64,000 nt of DNA from Whitmania pigra (taxonomy: Eukaryota > Annelida > Clitellata > Hirudinida > Haemopidae), in NCBI GenBank assembly GCA_021613335.1, contig JAJTWR010000153.1, positions 1 to 64,000 of the forward strand, read 5' to 3'. The translations under genes were made by a program, and so were the position numbers. The notes below the pieces were generated by a model that was not told the DNA's origin, ran no database searches, and saw only the letters and a list, made by a program, of their open reading frames with translations. Shown one piece after another: positions 1 to 10,700 of the stretch (position 1 is the first letter of the stretch; each line of letters starts with the position of its first letter).

Positions 1-994
1 TTCTTTATCGCGTCGTTTTTGAAATGGTATTTTATGCATTCCATCACCCCGTGCAGGTATTCCTGCAGCCTTTGGGTTGATCGGCAGGACGGTCGGGGCG
101 GTCTATATAAAATTTTTTCTTTACCCAAATGTTGCGATAGTCGCCTGTTTTTTCGTCCCAAAGGCATCTTAGCTCCTGCTCGAATTGCCCGTTAGGTTTC
201 CTTTTAAAAAAATAAAGCGTTTGATAGTGGATAAAAGTCGCGCCGGTTATCGCTTTCCACTCGGTTAAAATAGCTTCCCGCGCTTGGTTAATCGTATAAC
301 AAGGATGCTGAAAAACAAGGCTGTGAATATGGATGTGCAGCCCGTTTTGGCCGTTTCCTTTTTTTATTTCTACTCCGTACTCCCCGGCATAAACGTATTT
401 TTTCCATGCCGGGCTTTTGCGCAGGAGGTTGAAGGCGGCTATGATTTCCCTGGCGTAAAACAGCCGGCCCCGGTATAAACCCTCGGGGTGGGGAACGGTA
501 AGGGTTAAATGGGCGGCAAGGTATTGGTTATGGATGTCGCTTTTTTGCAAGTATTGGCGGTAAATCTTGCGAATGAGCTGCGATTTGCGGTAGTTCCAAA
601 CCGGATCTAAGCGGTGTTTGCTGTACTGGCAGGCTAGTATTTGGGTTTTGGCGGGCTTGCCCTGTTGCTGAAACAAGGCGTAAACCGCTTTGCTGGATCG
701 GCAGAGGTCGTAGCGCATTTTTATCAACTTGCCAAGCTCCTGCTCAATGTCCGGGCCGTAATCGGGGTATTTTAGTATCGTTTCTTTTTTTGCTTTATAC
801 TCCGGGTAGAAACGCGGCAGGGTTATATCGTAGCGGTCTAGATAGTCGTCTATGGCGTTTATCATCTCTACGGCATTGCGGCGGTACCAGCTTATTTTAC
901 TGCTATGCTTGTTGTTCTGTCCTACGTTAGGGCTTTGGGGGGCTTGTCGCATTTTTTGTTTTTTTTGGCTTCCGGCGTTCTGAGAGCCTCTCAA
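1..994 (-). pseudogene. Rolling-circle (HUH-type) replication initiator, frameshifted
   Basis: The main reading frame (44-994, 316 codons) has motif I of rolling-circle Rep proteins, HLTLTVPH, near residue 165, and a HUH motif, LHIHIHSLVF, near residue 222. The frame stops at 44. In another minus-strand frame, bases 1-75 encode EYLHGVMECIKYHFKND, which looks like motif III (KYxxK) with the catalytic tyrosine. A frameshift near 75-115 therefore separates the HUH site from the tyrosine. Such proteins nick one strand and bind its 5' end covalently, as in Rep_1-type plasmid initiators. Copy C keeps only the N-terminal part (46420-46664). The family is inferred from motifs only. The gene runs off the window. 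Confidence 0.65.
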
Positions 995-1066
995 GGGCTG
1001 TCTGAACGCGGGCTTTTCCAGTTGTTTCTTATATTATCGGGGAAGGCCAAAACGGCCTAAAAGTCG

Positions 1067-1493
1067 TTAAAAAATTAGTTCGTCTTTGGACAGGCCTCTG
1101 CGGATGGTTTGGTTAAATCTCCGTAGTTGGCAGCCCAGTCGCCCTACCGTGGCGATGTCTTTAACAATCTGCCGCGCGGTTTTGGCGTCTTGGCAAGCGC
1201 TGTTTTTTAGCTTGGGGGCAATCTGGTTTTCAAGCAGCTCAATAAGGGGCTGTTCTTTGTAGCGTTTTTGTTCTTTTAAAAGGGTCTCTACCGTTCGGAA
1301 AAAGGGACGTTCTACATTAGCCGTCTGTAACCATTTTTGCAGCCCGCTCATTATCGCGTTTAAACAGGCGATTATTTCCTTGCGCTTGGCAAAAAAAGGC
1401 TTTGGTTTCGGTTCTGCTGGTACGGTTACCGTTGTCGGTAATGGTAAGAATGTAGCTAAAGGAAAACAGCTCTTGTTTAATGTTGCTTTTCAT
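1067..1493 (-). pseudogene. Element gene 2 (~140-residue unknown protein), frameshifted, copy A
   Basis: The start matches the intact N-terminus in copy B (MKSNIKQELFSFSYILT). Around 1395-1415 two single bases are missing relative to copy B, one in GAACACC and one in a run of T. The N-terminal part is therefore out of frame with the rest. The remaining open part (1067-1351) begins MSGLQKWLQTANVERPF and supplies the C-terminus that is lost in copies B, C and D. The protein is basic and helical-looking, with no motif I recognise. It lies between gene 1 and Rep in each copy. Confidence 0.6.
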
Positions 1494-1515
1494 TGCGGGT
1501 TTTTTTTATTCAGGT

Positions 1516-1833
1516 TCACAGCTTGCCCAACCCTTTATTATATTCAACCATAAAGTAGGTTATCCCTAAGATTTTTTTCGTGTCCTGGTCGGCAGGGTAG
1601 CGGTAAAGATGCAAAGGCCCTTCGGGCGCAGCAGGGCAGGTAAGAAGCTTGCTTAGGTAAACTTGGCAGGAAAGTATAAAATTCGTAAGGATTTCAATGG
1701 TTTTGCCCTTGACCTTCAGCCCGTATGCGGTTGCTTTTGGATGAGACCCGTATTTTTCTAGATCCTGTTTGAGATAGGCAAGAAGCGCCTTAGCCTGCGC
1801 TAAATGATATCGGTATTCGCCTTGTTCTATGAT
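1516..1833 (-). pseudogene. Element gene 1 (MIEQ family), start codon lost, copy A
   Basis: This is an uninterrupted 106-codon frame encoding the same protein as 46905-47309 from residue 29 on (EQGEYRYHLAQAKALLAYLKQ and following). The expected ATG of other copies reads ATC at 1831-1833, and an in-frame stop in the hairpin just upstream leaves no other start. The ATC matches the second (internal) gene of the B dimer. Copy A may therefore have arisen by recombination between tandem gene 1 paralogs. The function is unknown. Confidence 0.65.
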
Positions 1834-1876
1834 AAGAGAGTTTTTTTACTCTCTTACAATCAATTTGAACTTAACA
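1833..1876 (-). repeat. Element end with hairpin, copy A
   Basis: The stem is TAAGAGAGT / ACTCTCTTA (9 bp) with a six-base homopolymer loop at 1833-1856, followed by a 20-bp terminal sequence ending at 1876. It is identical in design at 45321-45364 and 47671-47714, and slightly degraded at 50956-51001. Subterminal hairpins of this sort are typical recognition sites of HUH nucleases, but no nicking site has been shown here. Confidence 0.7.
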
Positions 1877-4095
1877 TATAATAATTAAGAATTCCTAAAA
1901 TATATGCTGCAGAGCCATAACCTATCATCGGAATCGCTCCATCGTAATGACTCAAATCATTAGTCAAAATCTCGGGTATTGGTTATTGTTATTATTTGCA
2001 AATACTGTAATTCTGTCCATCAACTTTTTTGCCTGTTGTTTATTTCCAATGTTTTTTTGCGCAACCGCCACGCGCAACCCCGCAAAAGGCCATTCCTGAT
2101 TTTCATAACTATCCTTGCTGTTAAACCGCACATATCCTCTGTTTGCATCATGCATTGCACGGTTATGTTTATCATATTCCTGCATGTGAGAAGCAAAAAG
2201 TTTTTTATCGTTAATTAATCCATTTGCAAATAATTCAAATGTAGCCGCATCAAAGTAATGATGATCTGAAGGGTCTTTTTCAGCTGTGTTACCCTTTATA
2301 TATTTTTGGTTTATTAACGCGTTTTTTAAGATGCCTTTATACAACTTTGAATAAGCATTTTCGTATTCTTTATATGGGAGGTTATTTTTCTTATATAAAA
2401 TGCCTATCAATTGCAAACCACGGGCACACATCCCTGTTGTCCACATATATTCTTTTCCGGGCAAATGATGTTCCCATGGACCGCTATCTTTTCGTATAAT
2501 ATTTTTTTGATTGATATTTTGCATAATGGCCTTACAAATGGTATCAATTTGCAATTGATATTTCAGAAGAAAATCTTTATCTCCGCTTTCATTAACATAA
2601 TGATAGAATGCTATCAGAAATAAACCCAAATTATCTAATTCAATATTGGGCCCATTTTCATTAAAGTCGCTTTCTTCCCGGCCATTTCCAAAATATCTTG
2701 TCATTGATATAATATACGGAAGGCCAACGCCATAGTCTTCGCCATCGCTATGTATGTAGTGAATGTATTGATTAGTGGGTTTTGCGTTAAGCATAAATTG
2801 TAAGCCTTTTTTAGCTTCTTTATACATGCCTAACTTACTCATCGCTTCAATAGAGAAAGCCGCATCCCTCACCCATGAAATAGCCCATACCCCCGGCGTA
2901 AGGATGCAAGTATTTGGCCGCGCGATAATGGAAATATTTCTTTATCGCTTACCTGGCTCATTTTCAGAAATGAAATCCCTTGTTCTGTTACATTTTTTTC
3001 AAAACTGTTGGTATTTACAGGAATTTTAGAAGATTCTATTATTTGCCTCATGCGCTTAAGCTCCTTGTTTAATAAATTTTGTACTATTGCAGAAGCAGCA
3101 GCGGTATTTAAGTTCGGCATTATATGTAAACTGTCTGAAAAACCAATAGCAAAACATTTTTGAGCATGACCGTTTTTTATAGCAAAAGCGGTTTGCATAT
3201 GGGCATTTCCGGAAACTTTTTTGAAACTTAAATTTAAATTTCTAATTGCAGGCAGATTGCCCTTCGCTAAAACGTACAAAATCTTATCCTGTCTTGTAAA
3301 TGATGCAAAATAATTGAGCGTGTACTTAGGATATTTTATCTCTATAATATGAGTGTTACGTAAATAACCGGCAGATATTGGAGTTTCGTCTTTATTAATT
3401 TTGATATCTTTTAATATAGGCGATACAGAAAGGGAGGAATCATAATAAGAAAAAATATGAGGGTATAAATATTCTATCGCATTGCTTTTCTCATTATAGA
3501 CCGCGGCAATTAAGCCGTTAGAGGTTGTTAATTGAAAATATGATTTTTTATTTTTTTTTAATGCGGCAATTCTTTTATCATTATCACTTTTTGTTTCCAT
3601 AAAAAGATCGCCTCCTGTAATACCTCCGTTGCCAATTCCATTATATACCCTGATGGACAACACATTTTCCTTTCTTAATATGCCTTTTTTAATAATATAC
3701 CTTCTCTGCATATTCCATGCAGACTGATCGCCGGGAGGGAATTTGCCATTAGACCCTATAAGGTATTCATTACAATACGTTTCGTCTGCATCATCAATAA
3801 TACCTGCATAAAGTACCGCATCGCGATTGAGCATATTGCCTGGAACTGTAAATTTTATCCTATACCATCCAATACTTTGTTCTTTATTAATATTTAAAGT
3901 TTGCCAATCTGCCGGTACTTTTATTGTATCCCAATTGCTGTCATCATAGTTACTTAGTTTGTATAATTCGTTATCATCCATTTTAAATTTCCAATACGGA
4001 GCCAAAATAATATTTTGCGCAAACAGGTTAAATGAAACGCTGCAAAAAATTAGCGTCAGGATTAAAATGCGTCCAGTTGTACAGTTTAAACTCAT
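1860..4095 (-). pseudogene. Six-hairpin (GH15-like) glycosidase, two frameshifts, 3' end interrupted
   Basis: The protein has a signal peptide (ends near FNLFAQ), then an N-terminal beta-sandwich resembling a galactose-binding domain (about residues 30-165), then an alpha/alpha-barrel region with PGVWAISWVRDAAFSIEAM as in GH15-like enzymes. One base is missing near 2898, so the first frame stops at 2869 and the second opens at 2872. A second lost base near 1978 puts the C-terminal part (EILTNDLSHYDGAIPMIGYG) in a third frame. That frame runs into element A, whose end supplies the stop at 1860-1862. The start overlaps the nagB-like stop by ATGA, so the two are translationally coupled. The substrate is unknown, and the gene is probably inactive. 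Confidence 0.7.
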
Positions 4096-4829
4096 TTGTT
4101 ATTGCTTTTTAATAAGCATGCAGCAGTTTTATCTAACAATAGAAAACTTTTTTTATGCTGTTGTAAAAAACTTGCCGGCAGCATCTCATTGATCTCTTCA
4201 TTTACCATTGCCTGAACAATTTTAGATTTATGCTTTCCCATAGCTAATGCAATGACTTCCTTTGCATCCATTATTTGTTTCATACCCAATGTAATTCCAT
4301 GCGAAATAAAAACCGCTGTCTCGAAATATTTCTGCGCTGTTATTTGCGTTATTTTGTCCAGCTCTATTACATGTGCTTCAAGACTAAGACCAACGCCCGG
4401 TTCATTAAACCCTATATGGCCATTCATGCCTATACCAACAATCATTAAATCTATACCGCCTTTTGACTTAATATACTTATTCATTTCCAAACATTGGTAG
4501 CGCGAATTTTCGACCGGAGGATTGAACAAATGTATTTGATTTTCGCTTATTTCTAAAGGAGTAAAGATGTATTTATATAAAAAGTGATGACAAGAGCCGG
4601 GATTTGACGAAGATACTTCTATCCACTCATCTAACCCTATAAAGAAACATTTTGAAACATCAATGTTAAACTCGCTTATTTTTTGAACAAAAAATTGGTA
4701 TGTCAGCTTAGGAGTGTCCCCAGTAGCAAGGCAAAACAAGGAATTAGGTTTTTTTAAAACACATTCTATCATTTTAACAGCAGCATTTTTAGCCAGGGTA
4801 CATTCATCATTATAAACTTCAATCAACAT
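4092..4829 (-). CDS. Glucosamine-6-phosphate deaminase/isomerase family protein (NagB-like)
   Basis: This 245-residue protein is close to the usual NagB length. It has the sugar-phosphate isomerase motifs GLDEW (about residue 66) and GIGMNGHIGFNEPG (about residue 132), as expected for glucosamine-6-phosphate deaminase or a related 6-phosphogluconolactonase-fold enzyme in the cytoplasm. It sits in a SusCD locus next to a glycosidase and across from a DeoR regulator. This suggests that the glycan taken up yields an amino sugar. NagB is the best guess, but a galactosamine-6-phosphate isomerase (AgaS/AgaI-like) role fits equally well. Confidence 0.8.
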   Translation of the reverse strand: MLIEVYNDECTLAKNAAVKMIECVLKKPNSLFCLATGDTPKLTYQFFVQKISEFNIDVSKCFFIGLDEWIEVSSSNPGSCHHFLYKYIFTPLEISENQIHLFNPPVENSRYQCLEMNKYIKSKGGIDLMIVGIGMNGHIGFNEPGVGLSLEAHVIELDKITQITAQKYFETAVFISHGITLGMKQIMDAKEVIALAMGKHKSKIVQAMVNEEINEMLPASFLQQHKKSFLLLDKTAACLLKSNNK

Positions 4830-4847
4830 TATGTTATTTTGCTTTTG

Positions 4848-5129
4848 TTAGAAAAAATAGCAGGCAACTTTACAACAGCAAGCAAAAAAAATATACGCAA
4901 GTGCAGTCATAGATTCAGCGGGAGTATAAGGAAACGATGACAGCGCAGCCGTTGGCGCAATAAAACCCTGATCATTGGTAGGCGAATTGGCTGTGTAGCC
5001 ATTTTTAATATCACCGGCTGTAAGCCCCCAAACAGAATCGCTATAGCCATTTTGTGCCGGGGTGCTTTTTTTACCGCAAGAGAAAATAACAATTACAAAA
5101 AGCAAGACTAATACATTATTATTCTTCAT
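4848..5129 (-). CDS. Short putative lipoprotein, possibly truncated
   Basis: This 93-residue frame starts MKNNNVLVLLFVIVIFSCGKK, a lipoprotein signal with Cys near residue 18. A polar middle follows (NGYTANSPTNDQGF), and then an odd Cys- and Phe-rich end (FFACCCKVACYFF). The tail does not look like a natural protein end, so this may be the stump of a longer surface lipoprotein. It follows the LamG gene in the locus, with a hairpin in between. No family was recognised. Confidence 0.4.
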   Translation of the reverse strand: MKNNNVLVLLFVIVIFSCGKKSTPAQNGYSDSVWGLTAGDIKNGYTANSPTNDQGFIAPTAALSSFPYTPAESMTALAYIFFACCCKVACYFF

Positions 5130-5147
5130 TAAAATATATTTGAATGA

Positions 5148-5172
5148 AAGGCTGCTATTGGTAAGCAGCCTT
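5148..5172 (-). terminator. Hairpin between LamG and short lipoprotein genes
   Basis: A perfect 9-bp stem AAGGCTGCT/AGCAGCCTT with a 7-nt loop lies downstream of the LamG gene on minus. The T-rich tail is short, so it may be a partial terminator that lowers expression of distal locus genes. Confidence 0.5.
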
Positions 5173-5242
5173 ATATGTAGAATAAATCATTAAGAATCAA
5201 ATGCTAGTTATACAAGTAGCTGAATTAAGGAATATGACAATT

Positions 5243-6082
5243 TTACCTCTTACCATTATACAATTCTTTTACCTCTGCCGCAGTTAAAGCCTTAGCGTAT
5301 AGCCTAAACTGATCTAATCCTCCAACCCAGGATCTTCCCCAACCTAAATCTTCCTTAGGCCGGCCGCCAATTTGAAAACTTGTTACTTTACCCGGATCAA
5401 GATTTATTTTACCATGATTAACCCATTGAGGGTTATTAGATTTAGCAACGCCGTCTATGTATAAAATGCATTGAGAAGTACCAGCATCATACACAAATGC
5501 TAAGTGGTGCCACTTATTATCTTGAATGCCTACAATTTTATTATCACCTTCCCAAGTCAGCCATGTATCGTCCATGCTTTTATCTACAACAACAAATTTA
5601 ATTACAGCAGATTCGTTTGTAGCCCCAGCTCCATCATGATCAAATAATAACATCATGGTCGTACCAGCCCAATGACCATTATTTGATGAAATGCTAAAGG
5701 GAAATTCAGCCTCTTTAATTGGCATCCCATTTCTCTTTTCCCAAAATGCTACTGTAAAGCTTTCTGCTTTTTGAGCAAAATCATTGACTGTTGAATACTT
5801 GATAAACTTGCCTTCTCCGGTTTGAAAAGCTTTGCCTCTAATGCCATCAATAGGCTGCGCAGGATTATCTACAGGAAAAGTAGCCCTTATACTGTCCACC
5901 GCATTCATCAAAGGGTCTTTCCCTGTGCCGTCAAAAGCTGCATAGAAACTTAATGGCCCGCCGGGCGCATTTGCGTCTTTAGGATAATTGCTTAATGCAG
6001 GCCGTTGCATTTTTTGACAAGATTGTACTATAAAAATTACAAGTACAATCGGTAAAATGCATTTTAATATATTATTTTTCAT
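5243..6082 (-). CDS. LamG-like (concanavalin A fold) surface lipoprotein
   Basis: A 279-residue protein with a lipoprotein signal (IFIVQSC, Cys about residue 22). A LamG/concanavalin-like domain fills residues 45-275: FYAAFDGTG, FTVAFWEKR, WHHLAFVYDAGTSQCILYIDGV, and FQIGGRP near the end. It follows susD by about 120 bp on the same strand and is probably a surface glycan-binding protein of the SusCD system. Catalytic function is not evident. Confidence 0.8.
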   Translation of the reverse strand: MKNNILKCILPIVLVIFIVQSCQKMQRPALSNYPKDANAPGGPLSFYAAFDGTGKDPLMNAVDSIRATFPVDNPAQPIDGIRGKAFQTGEGKFIKYSTVNDFAQKAESFTVAFWEKRNGMPIKEAEFPFSISSNNGHWAGTTMMLLFDHDGAGATNESAVIKFVVVDKSMDDTWLTWEGDNKIVGIQDNKWHHLAFVYDAGTSQCILYIDGVAKSNNPQWVNHGKINLDPGKVTSFQIGGRPKEDLGWGRSWVGGLDQFRLYAKALTAAEVKELYNGKR

Positions 6083-6203
6083 CTGTTTATTTTTTATTGT
6101 TTTTAATAGTCATACGGAATTCGCCAAATAATCATTCTTTTGGGTATGAAGAATTTTTATGGCTCATTTCATATCATAATTTTTTAGAACTAAATAATCA
6201 TTA

Positions 6204-7694
6204 TTACCATTCGGGGTTTTGTACTAATACGCCGCCGCTTTTGTCTATATCTTCTTGTAAAAAAGGATAAAACCTATGTTTATTTTGGTAGCCTAATGCG
6301 CCTAAATATTTTTCAGCTAAACCCCATCTTACCAAATCGTAAAAACGCTCATGTTCCATCGCAAATTCAATTCTCCTTTCTTTTTGTATAGCAGTTCTTA
6401 GTTCATCCTGTTTTGTAGTTGTTACAAGAGGTAATACCGATGCGTTTCCGGCTCTTGCCCTTGCCCTGATTTGTTCAACATAGCTTAATGCCTTTGTTGT
6501 ATTGGCAGCGCCGCCTAATTCATTGGCAGCCTCGGCAGCCATTAGCAATACGTCTGCATAACGTAATAGTCGTATGTTTAACCAATATCCAAAACGGTCT
6601 CCGGTAGCTTTTCTCCTTGCTACATCGGTAAATACTTTTTTATTCCAATACGGTTGTATCGAAGCTAAAGATGCGGGAACTCCTTCAGGTCCGCCGGAGG
6701 CCAGTATCGTGGCGTCTTTTCGGGGATCTCCTGTTTCATAAGCGGCTATCAGTTCGGGCGTGGGGACATTAAACCCCCAGCCCAAATCCCAATCACCATC
6801 GCCACGCACACCCTGTACGTTGTTGTAATTGTTCCCAATTTGCACAGAGCCATTTGCATTTTCATACATCTGCACTTCAAATATAGATTCGCTTGTATTT
6901 TCCCCGTCTTCTGTAAAAAATTTAGCATACGAGGCATGTAATGCATATTGTTTGGAGTTGATTACTTCTTCGCACTTTGCCAAAGCTCCTGCCCAGTCTT
7001 TACGATAGAGTTTAGTTTTTGCAATAAGAGTATTGGCGGTACCTTTTGTGACACGTCCTATAAATTTGGCTTCCCAGGATAATGGTAAATTTGTCGCGGC
7101 TAATTGTAAATCTGCATCTATTAATGCATATACCTTCGCAACAGGGCTTTTGGGCAAATTAGCGTCAGCAACATTGTACACTTTTTTTGTAATTAGAGGC
7201 ACTTCTCCCCAATCGCGTACTAAATCGAAATAAGCCCAGGCTCTCAAAAACTTCGCTTCGCCTAAGTTAATTAGGCTTGCTGCATCCGTAAGTTTAAGCG
7301 AATCAATAGTATGAATAACGTTATTGCAAAGGTTTATAAAAGTGTAGTGACCTTTATAATATGCTTCAGCAACATTGCCGTTACTAATTTTGTCGTATTT
7401 GAAATCATCAAACCTGTCCCCGTTAGGCTTTGAGTCATCAGGCGTACTGCCTTTTTTAGCATCATCTGAACGAATGCTTTTGAACCAAATTGTTGGCCAG
7501 TCAGTCATACCATCGGTTGAACGTAGCGCCCCGTATAATCCAAATACAGCCTCCTCAACTCCTCCTTGGGTAATATCAGTTTCTATGCCTGTGCCTATCG
7601 GTTTTCTATCTAAGAATTTTTTGCATCCAAGACTACTTATTAAAGGTATTAGCATTATAAAGGGGAATAACCTTTTTTTATTGAAATTTTTCAT
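6204..7694 (-). CDS. RagB/SusD family glycan-binding lipoprotein
   Basis: A 496-residue protein with signal and lipobox (ISSLGCKKFLDRKP). The SusD fold is indicated by TPR-like helices (EAKFLRAWAYFDLVRDWGEVPL) and the C-terminal signature RRIEFAMEHERFYDLVRWG. It caps the SusC pore at the cell surface and delivers oligosaccharides. It directly follows susC (20-bp gap), so the two form one operon. Length and motifs are normal for the family, and it looks intact. Confidence 0.95.
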   Translation of the reverse strand: MKNFNKKRLFPFIMLIPLISSLGCKKFLDRKPIGTGIETDITQGGVEEAVFGLYGALRSTDGMTDWPTIWFKSIRSDDAKKGSTPDDSKPNGDRFDDFKYDKISNGNVAEAYYKGHYTFINLCNNVIHTIDSLKLTDAASLINLGEAKFLRAWAYFDLVRDWGEVPLITKKVYNVADANLPKSPVAKVYALIDADLQLAATNLPLSWEAKFIGRVTKGTANTLIAKTKLYRKDWAGALAKCEEVINSKQYALHASYAKFFTEDGENTSESIFEVQMYENANGSVQIGNNYNNVQGVRGDGDWDLGWGFNVPTPELIAAYETGDPRKDATILASGGPEGVPASLASIQPYWNKKVFTDVARRKATGDRFGYWLNIRLLRYADVLLMAAEAANELGGAANTTKALSYVEQIRARARAGNASVLPLVTTTKQDELRTAIQKERRIEFAMEHERFYDLVRWGLAEKYLGALGYQNKHRFYPFLQEDIDKSGGVLVQNPEW

Positions 7695-7714
7695 ATGCTT
7701 AGTTTAAATCTTTA

Positions 7715-10700
7715 TTAAAAAGTAACATTTAATCCTGCGGAATATATTGCGGGAACAGGATAAGAACCGTTGTCTGTTCCAAATTTTATAGCAGAGCCGC
7801 CAAACTCAGGGGTAAATCCTGAATTTCTTTTAAAAGTTTTAGGATTTTGTGCATTCAGGAAAATGCGTAACGCTTTTATTTTAGCCCCTGAAAGATTTGT
7901 TATATTAAAATTATATCCCAATTCAATATTACGGATTCTAAGATAGCTTCCGTCTTCTATCATATATGTAGAGGTTTGGAGATTAATGCTATGGCCCGTC
8001 ATTGCAGGTTCCCAGTTTGATGTGCCTGAGGCTGTCCAACGATCCAGCCTAGCCTGTCTGTAATTAAATGGCGCATATGTGCTGCCATTACCCCATTCAC
8101 GATAAATTTCGTTGCCGTACACTCCTTGAAAATCAATACCAAAATCAAACCCTCTATAATTTGATCTTAGTGAAAAACCATAAATAAAATCAGGTGTTGG
8201 GTTTCCGATCATTATCCTGTCTTTCTCGTCAATTACGCCATCGCCATTTTGATCTTTAAATTTCAGATCTCCGGGGCCATACTCTCCCAATGAAGATGCA
8301 ACAGGCGAAGCCAGTTTATCTGCATAGGATTGATAAATACCAATCGCCTCATACCCATAGAAATATCCGATTGGATATCCTTCTTTTGTTCTGGAAGCGC
8401 CGTCAACAATAGAAAATCCTTTTTTATACAAAAGCCCTACTTTATTATTCAAAGTTGTGATATTTCCATTGATTGAATACCCTATACCGTTATTTAATTT
8501 ATCGCTCCACCCAACAGACCCTTCAATACCCGTATTGGTAATTTTACCGGCATTTGTAATACCGGGAGACGTTCCTGCCACACCGGGAAAAATTGTTAGC
8601 AGGTTATCAGTAAGTTTATTAAAATAGTTTAATTCAAATCTCAACCTGCTTTGTAAAGTTGTCAGTTCAACACCCGCTTCAACAGATCTAACAGTTTCCC
8701 ATTTTAACTTGGGATCGGCCAAATAAGCAGGCTTGTATGCCGGTATTAAATTATTGCCAAAAACGGCAGTTTGCCCACTCACAAGCTGAGGATAGAACGG
8801 ATAATGAATTCCTACATACTGGTTGCCAAGTATGCCCCAAGAAGTTTTTATTTTGAGGAGGTCGAATATTTTTTGCTCCTGCATAAAACTCTCTTTGGTT
8901 ACATCCCATGCAGCTCCAACGGCAATAAAGTTTTGATACCTGTTTTTGGGTGATATCTCTGACGAACCGTCTCTACGGAATGACGCGTTTAATAAATATT
9001 TACTACGATAGTTATATATTGCCCTAAAAAGTGTTGAAACAGTAGCTTGTTCCCATTGTAATGGTAATGGGTTTCCAAAAATATCATTGCGGGGACTTAT
9101 TCCCGATACTTTTGACGCCGGATCTCCAAAGAAATTATCTATATGCCAAAATCTTTCATCATAAGGAATAGGAGTACCCGTAGCAGGTTGCTTTACTTTT
9201 CCATTTGTTTCAGTATAGCTATTATAATAAGTTGTAAAACCTCCCGACGCTGTAATATTATGATCTCCAAAACTTTTCTTGAACGTTAAAAGATACTCTT
9301 GTTGAAACTTGGTAAACCTGTTTTCTTTTTGAAACACCTCTGTTTGCGCGTATTCTCCCTGTGGTGCTATAATATCCTCTTCTGCGCCGTAAACTTTGAT
9401 TAAAGGGGTATATTTTCTTTGATTATTGAAACCAAGATCGCCGTAATAAGTAGCTTTAAACGTCAAATATTTCAAAAAATTCACTTCGCCAAATACGCTT
9501 CCCACCGCTCTGTACTCACTTGAGATGTCCGTATACTTATAAGCATCTATTAACATGGGATTAACAATTTGCGGACCTCCAATTTCTGCAGGTAGTTTAT
9601 TGTATACGCCTTTGTTTTTATTAAAGGCTTCTACGATAGGAGTAGCAATAATAGCTGCGCTATAATCATGCATTTGCGGAAGATTAGCCTTGTAACCGTT
9701 TATATTAAACCCGACTTTTATATTTTCCGAAACTTTCAATTCATCGTTTAAATTCAGTAAAAATTTTTCTAAGTTTTCATACTTTATCAATCCCTCGTCT
9801 TTTATATAACCCAATCCCATGTAAAATTTATTTTTCTCTGTGCCGCTGCTAATGCTTATGTTATTTGAGATAATAAACGGATTCTCTTTTGAAATTAGTT
9901 TTATCCAATCGGAATTACCGGTAAATTTATCATAGTAACTGAATGGCGCTGTTCCTTGCAATTTACGCTGCTCATCAAACAAAGTTTTAAAGCCGGCGGC
10001 ATCGGTTAACGCAATTTTATCTACGATTTTTTTTACGCTATAAGATGAATTGAAGTTAACCGCAATTTTTCCGGTTTTTGCTTGCTTAGTTGTTACAATA
10101 ATAACCCCGTTCGCTCCCCTTACTCCAAAAATTGCAAGCGATGATGGATCCTTTAAGATTTCAATTGATTCAATATCTGACGGATTTAGAAAACTCATAT
10201 TATCATTAAATAATCCATCGACAACATATAATGGTTTAGTTTGAAAGCGGCTGACAGTACCGCGTATCCTGATGTCAGGCTCCTGTCCAGGCCTGCCATC
10301 ATTCACTACATAAAGGCCAGACACTTTGCCCTGTAAGCTTGCTACAGGATTAGTATTGGGCTTATTAGCCACATCTTTACCTTCAATCTTTACAATAGAG
10401 CCTGTCAAATCTCTTTTATTAGCCGTTCCATACCCAATTACCACCACCTGCTCCAGCTCTTTTTGCGAAGAAACCAACGTAACATTTACCGATACGCTTC
10501 CATTAAGCGCGTATTCTTTTTCCTGAAAACCTACGGACGTAAAAACCAATACAGCATTGGTATCGGCTACCATCAATGAAAATTCTCCCTTGTCATTGGT
10601 TGTTGTTCCAATGGCAGTTCCCTTTAGCCGCACAGAAACCCCCGCAATTGGGACGCCTTTTTCATCAACAACTTTACCTGTAATTCGCACATCCTTATTT

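Larger units (their letters stand above)
1..1876 (-). mobile_element. Rep element copy A (left part outside window)
   Basis: Copy A of a repeated element also present at 45321-47714 (B and C) and 50420-51001 (D). Its defined end is at 1876, where the minus strand reads TGTTAAGTTCAAATTGATTG followed by a 9-bp-stem hairpin. The same sequence bounds the other copies, but the outside flanks differ. Reading inward on minus, it carries a ~106-codon gene of unknown function, a ~140-codon gene of unknown function and a Rep gene. All three are damaged here. The other end lies beyond base 1. The element is inserted into the 3' end of the glycosidase gene at 1860-4095. Boundary and copies are seen directly; mobility is inferred. 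Confidence 0.75.
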
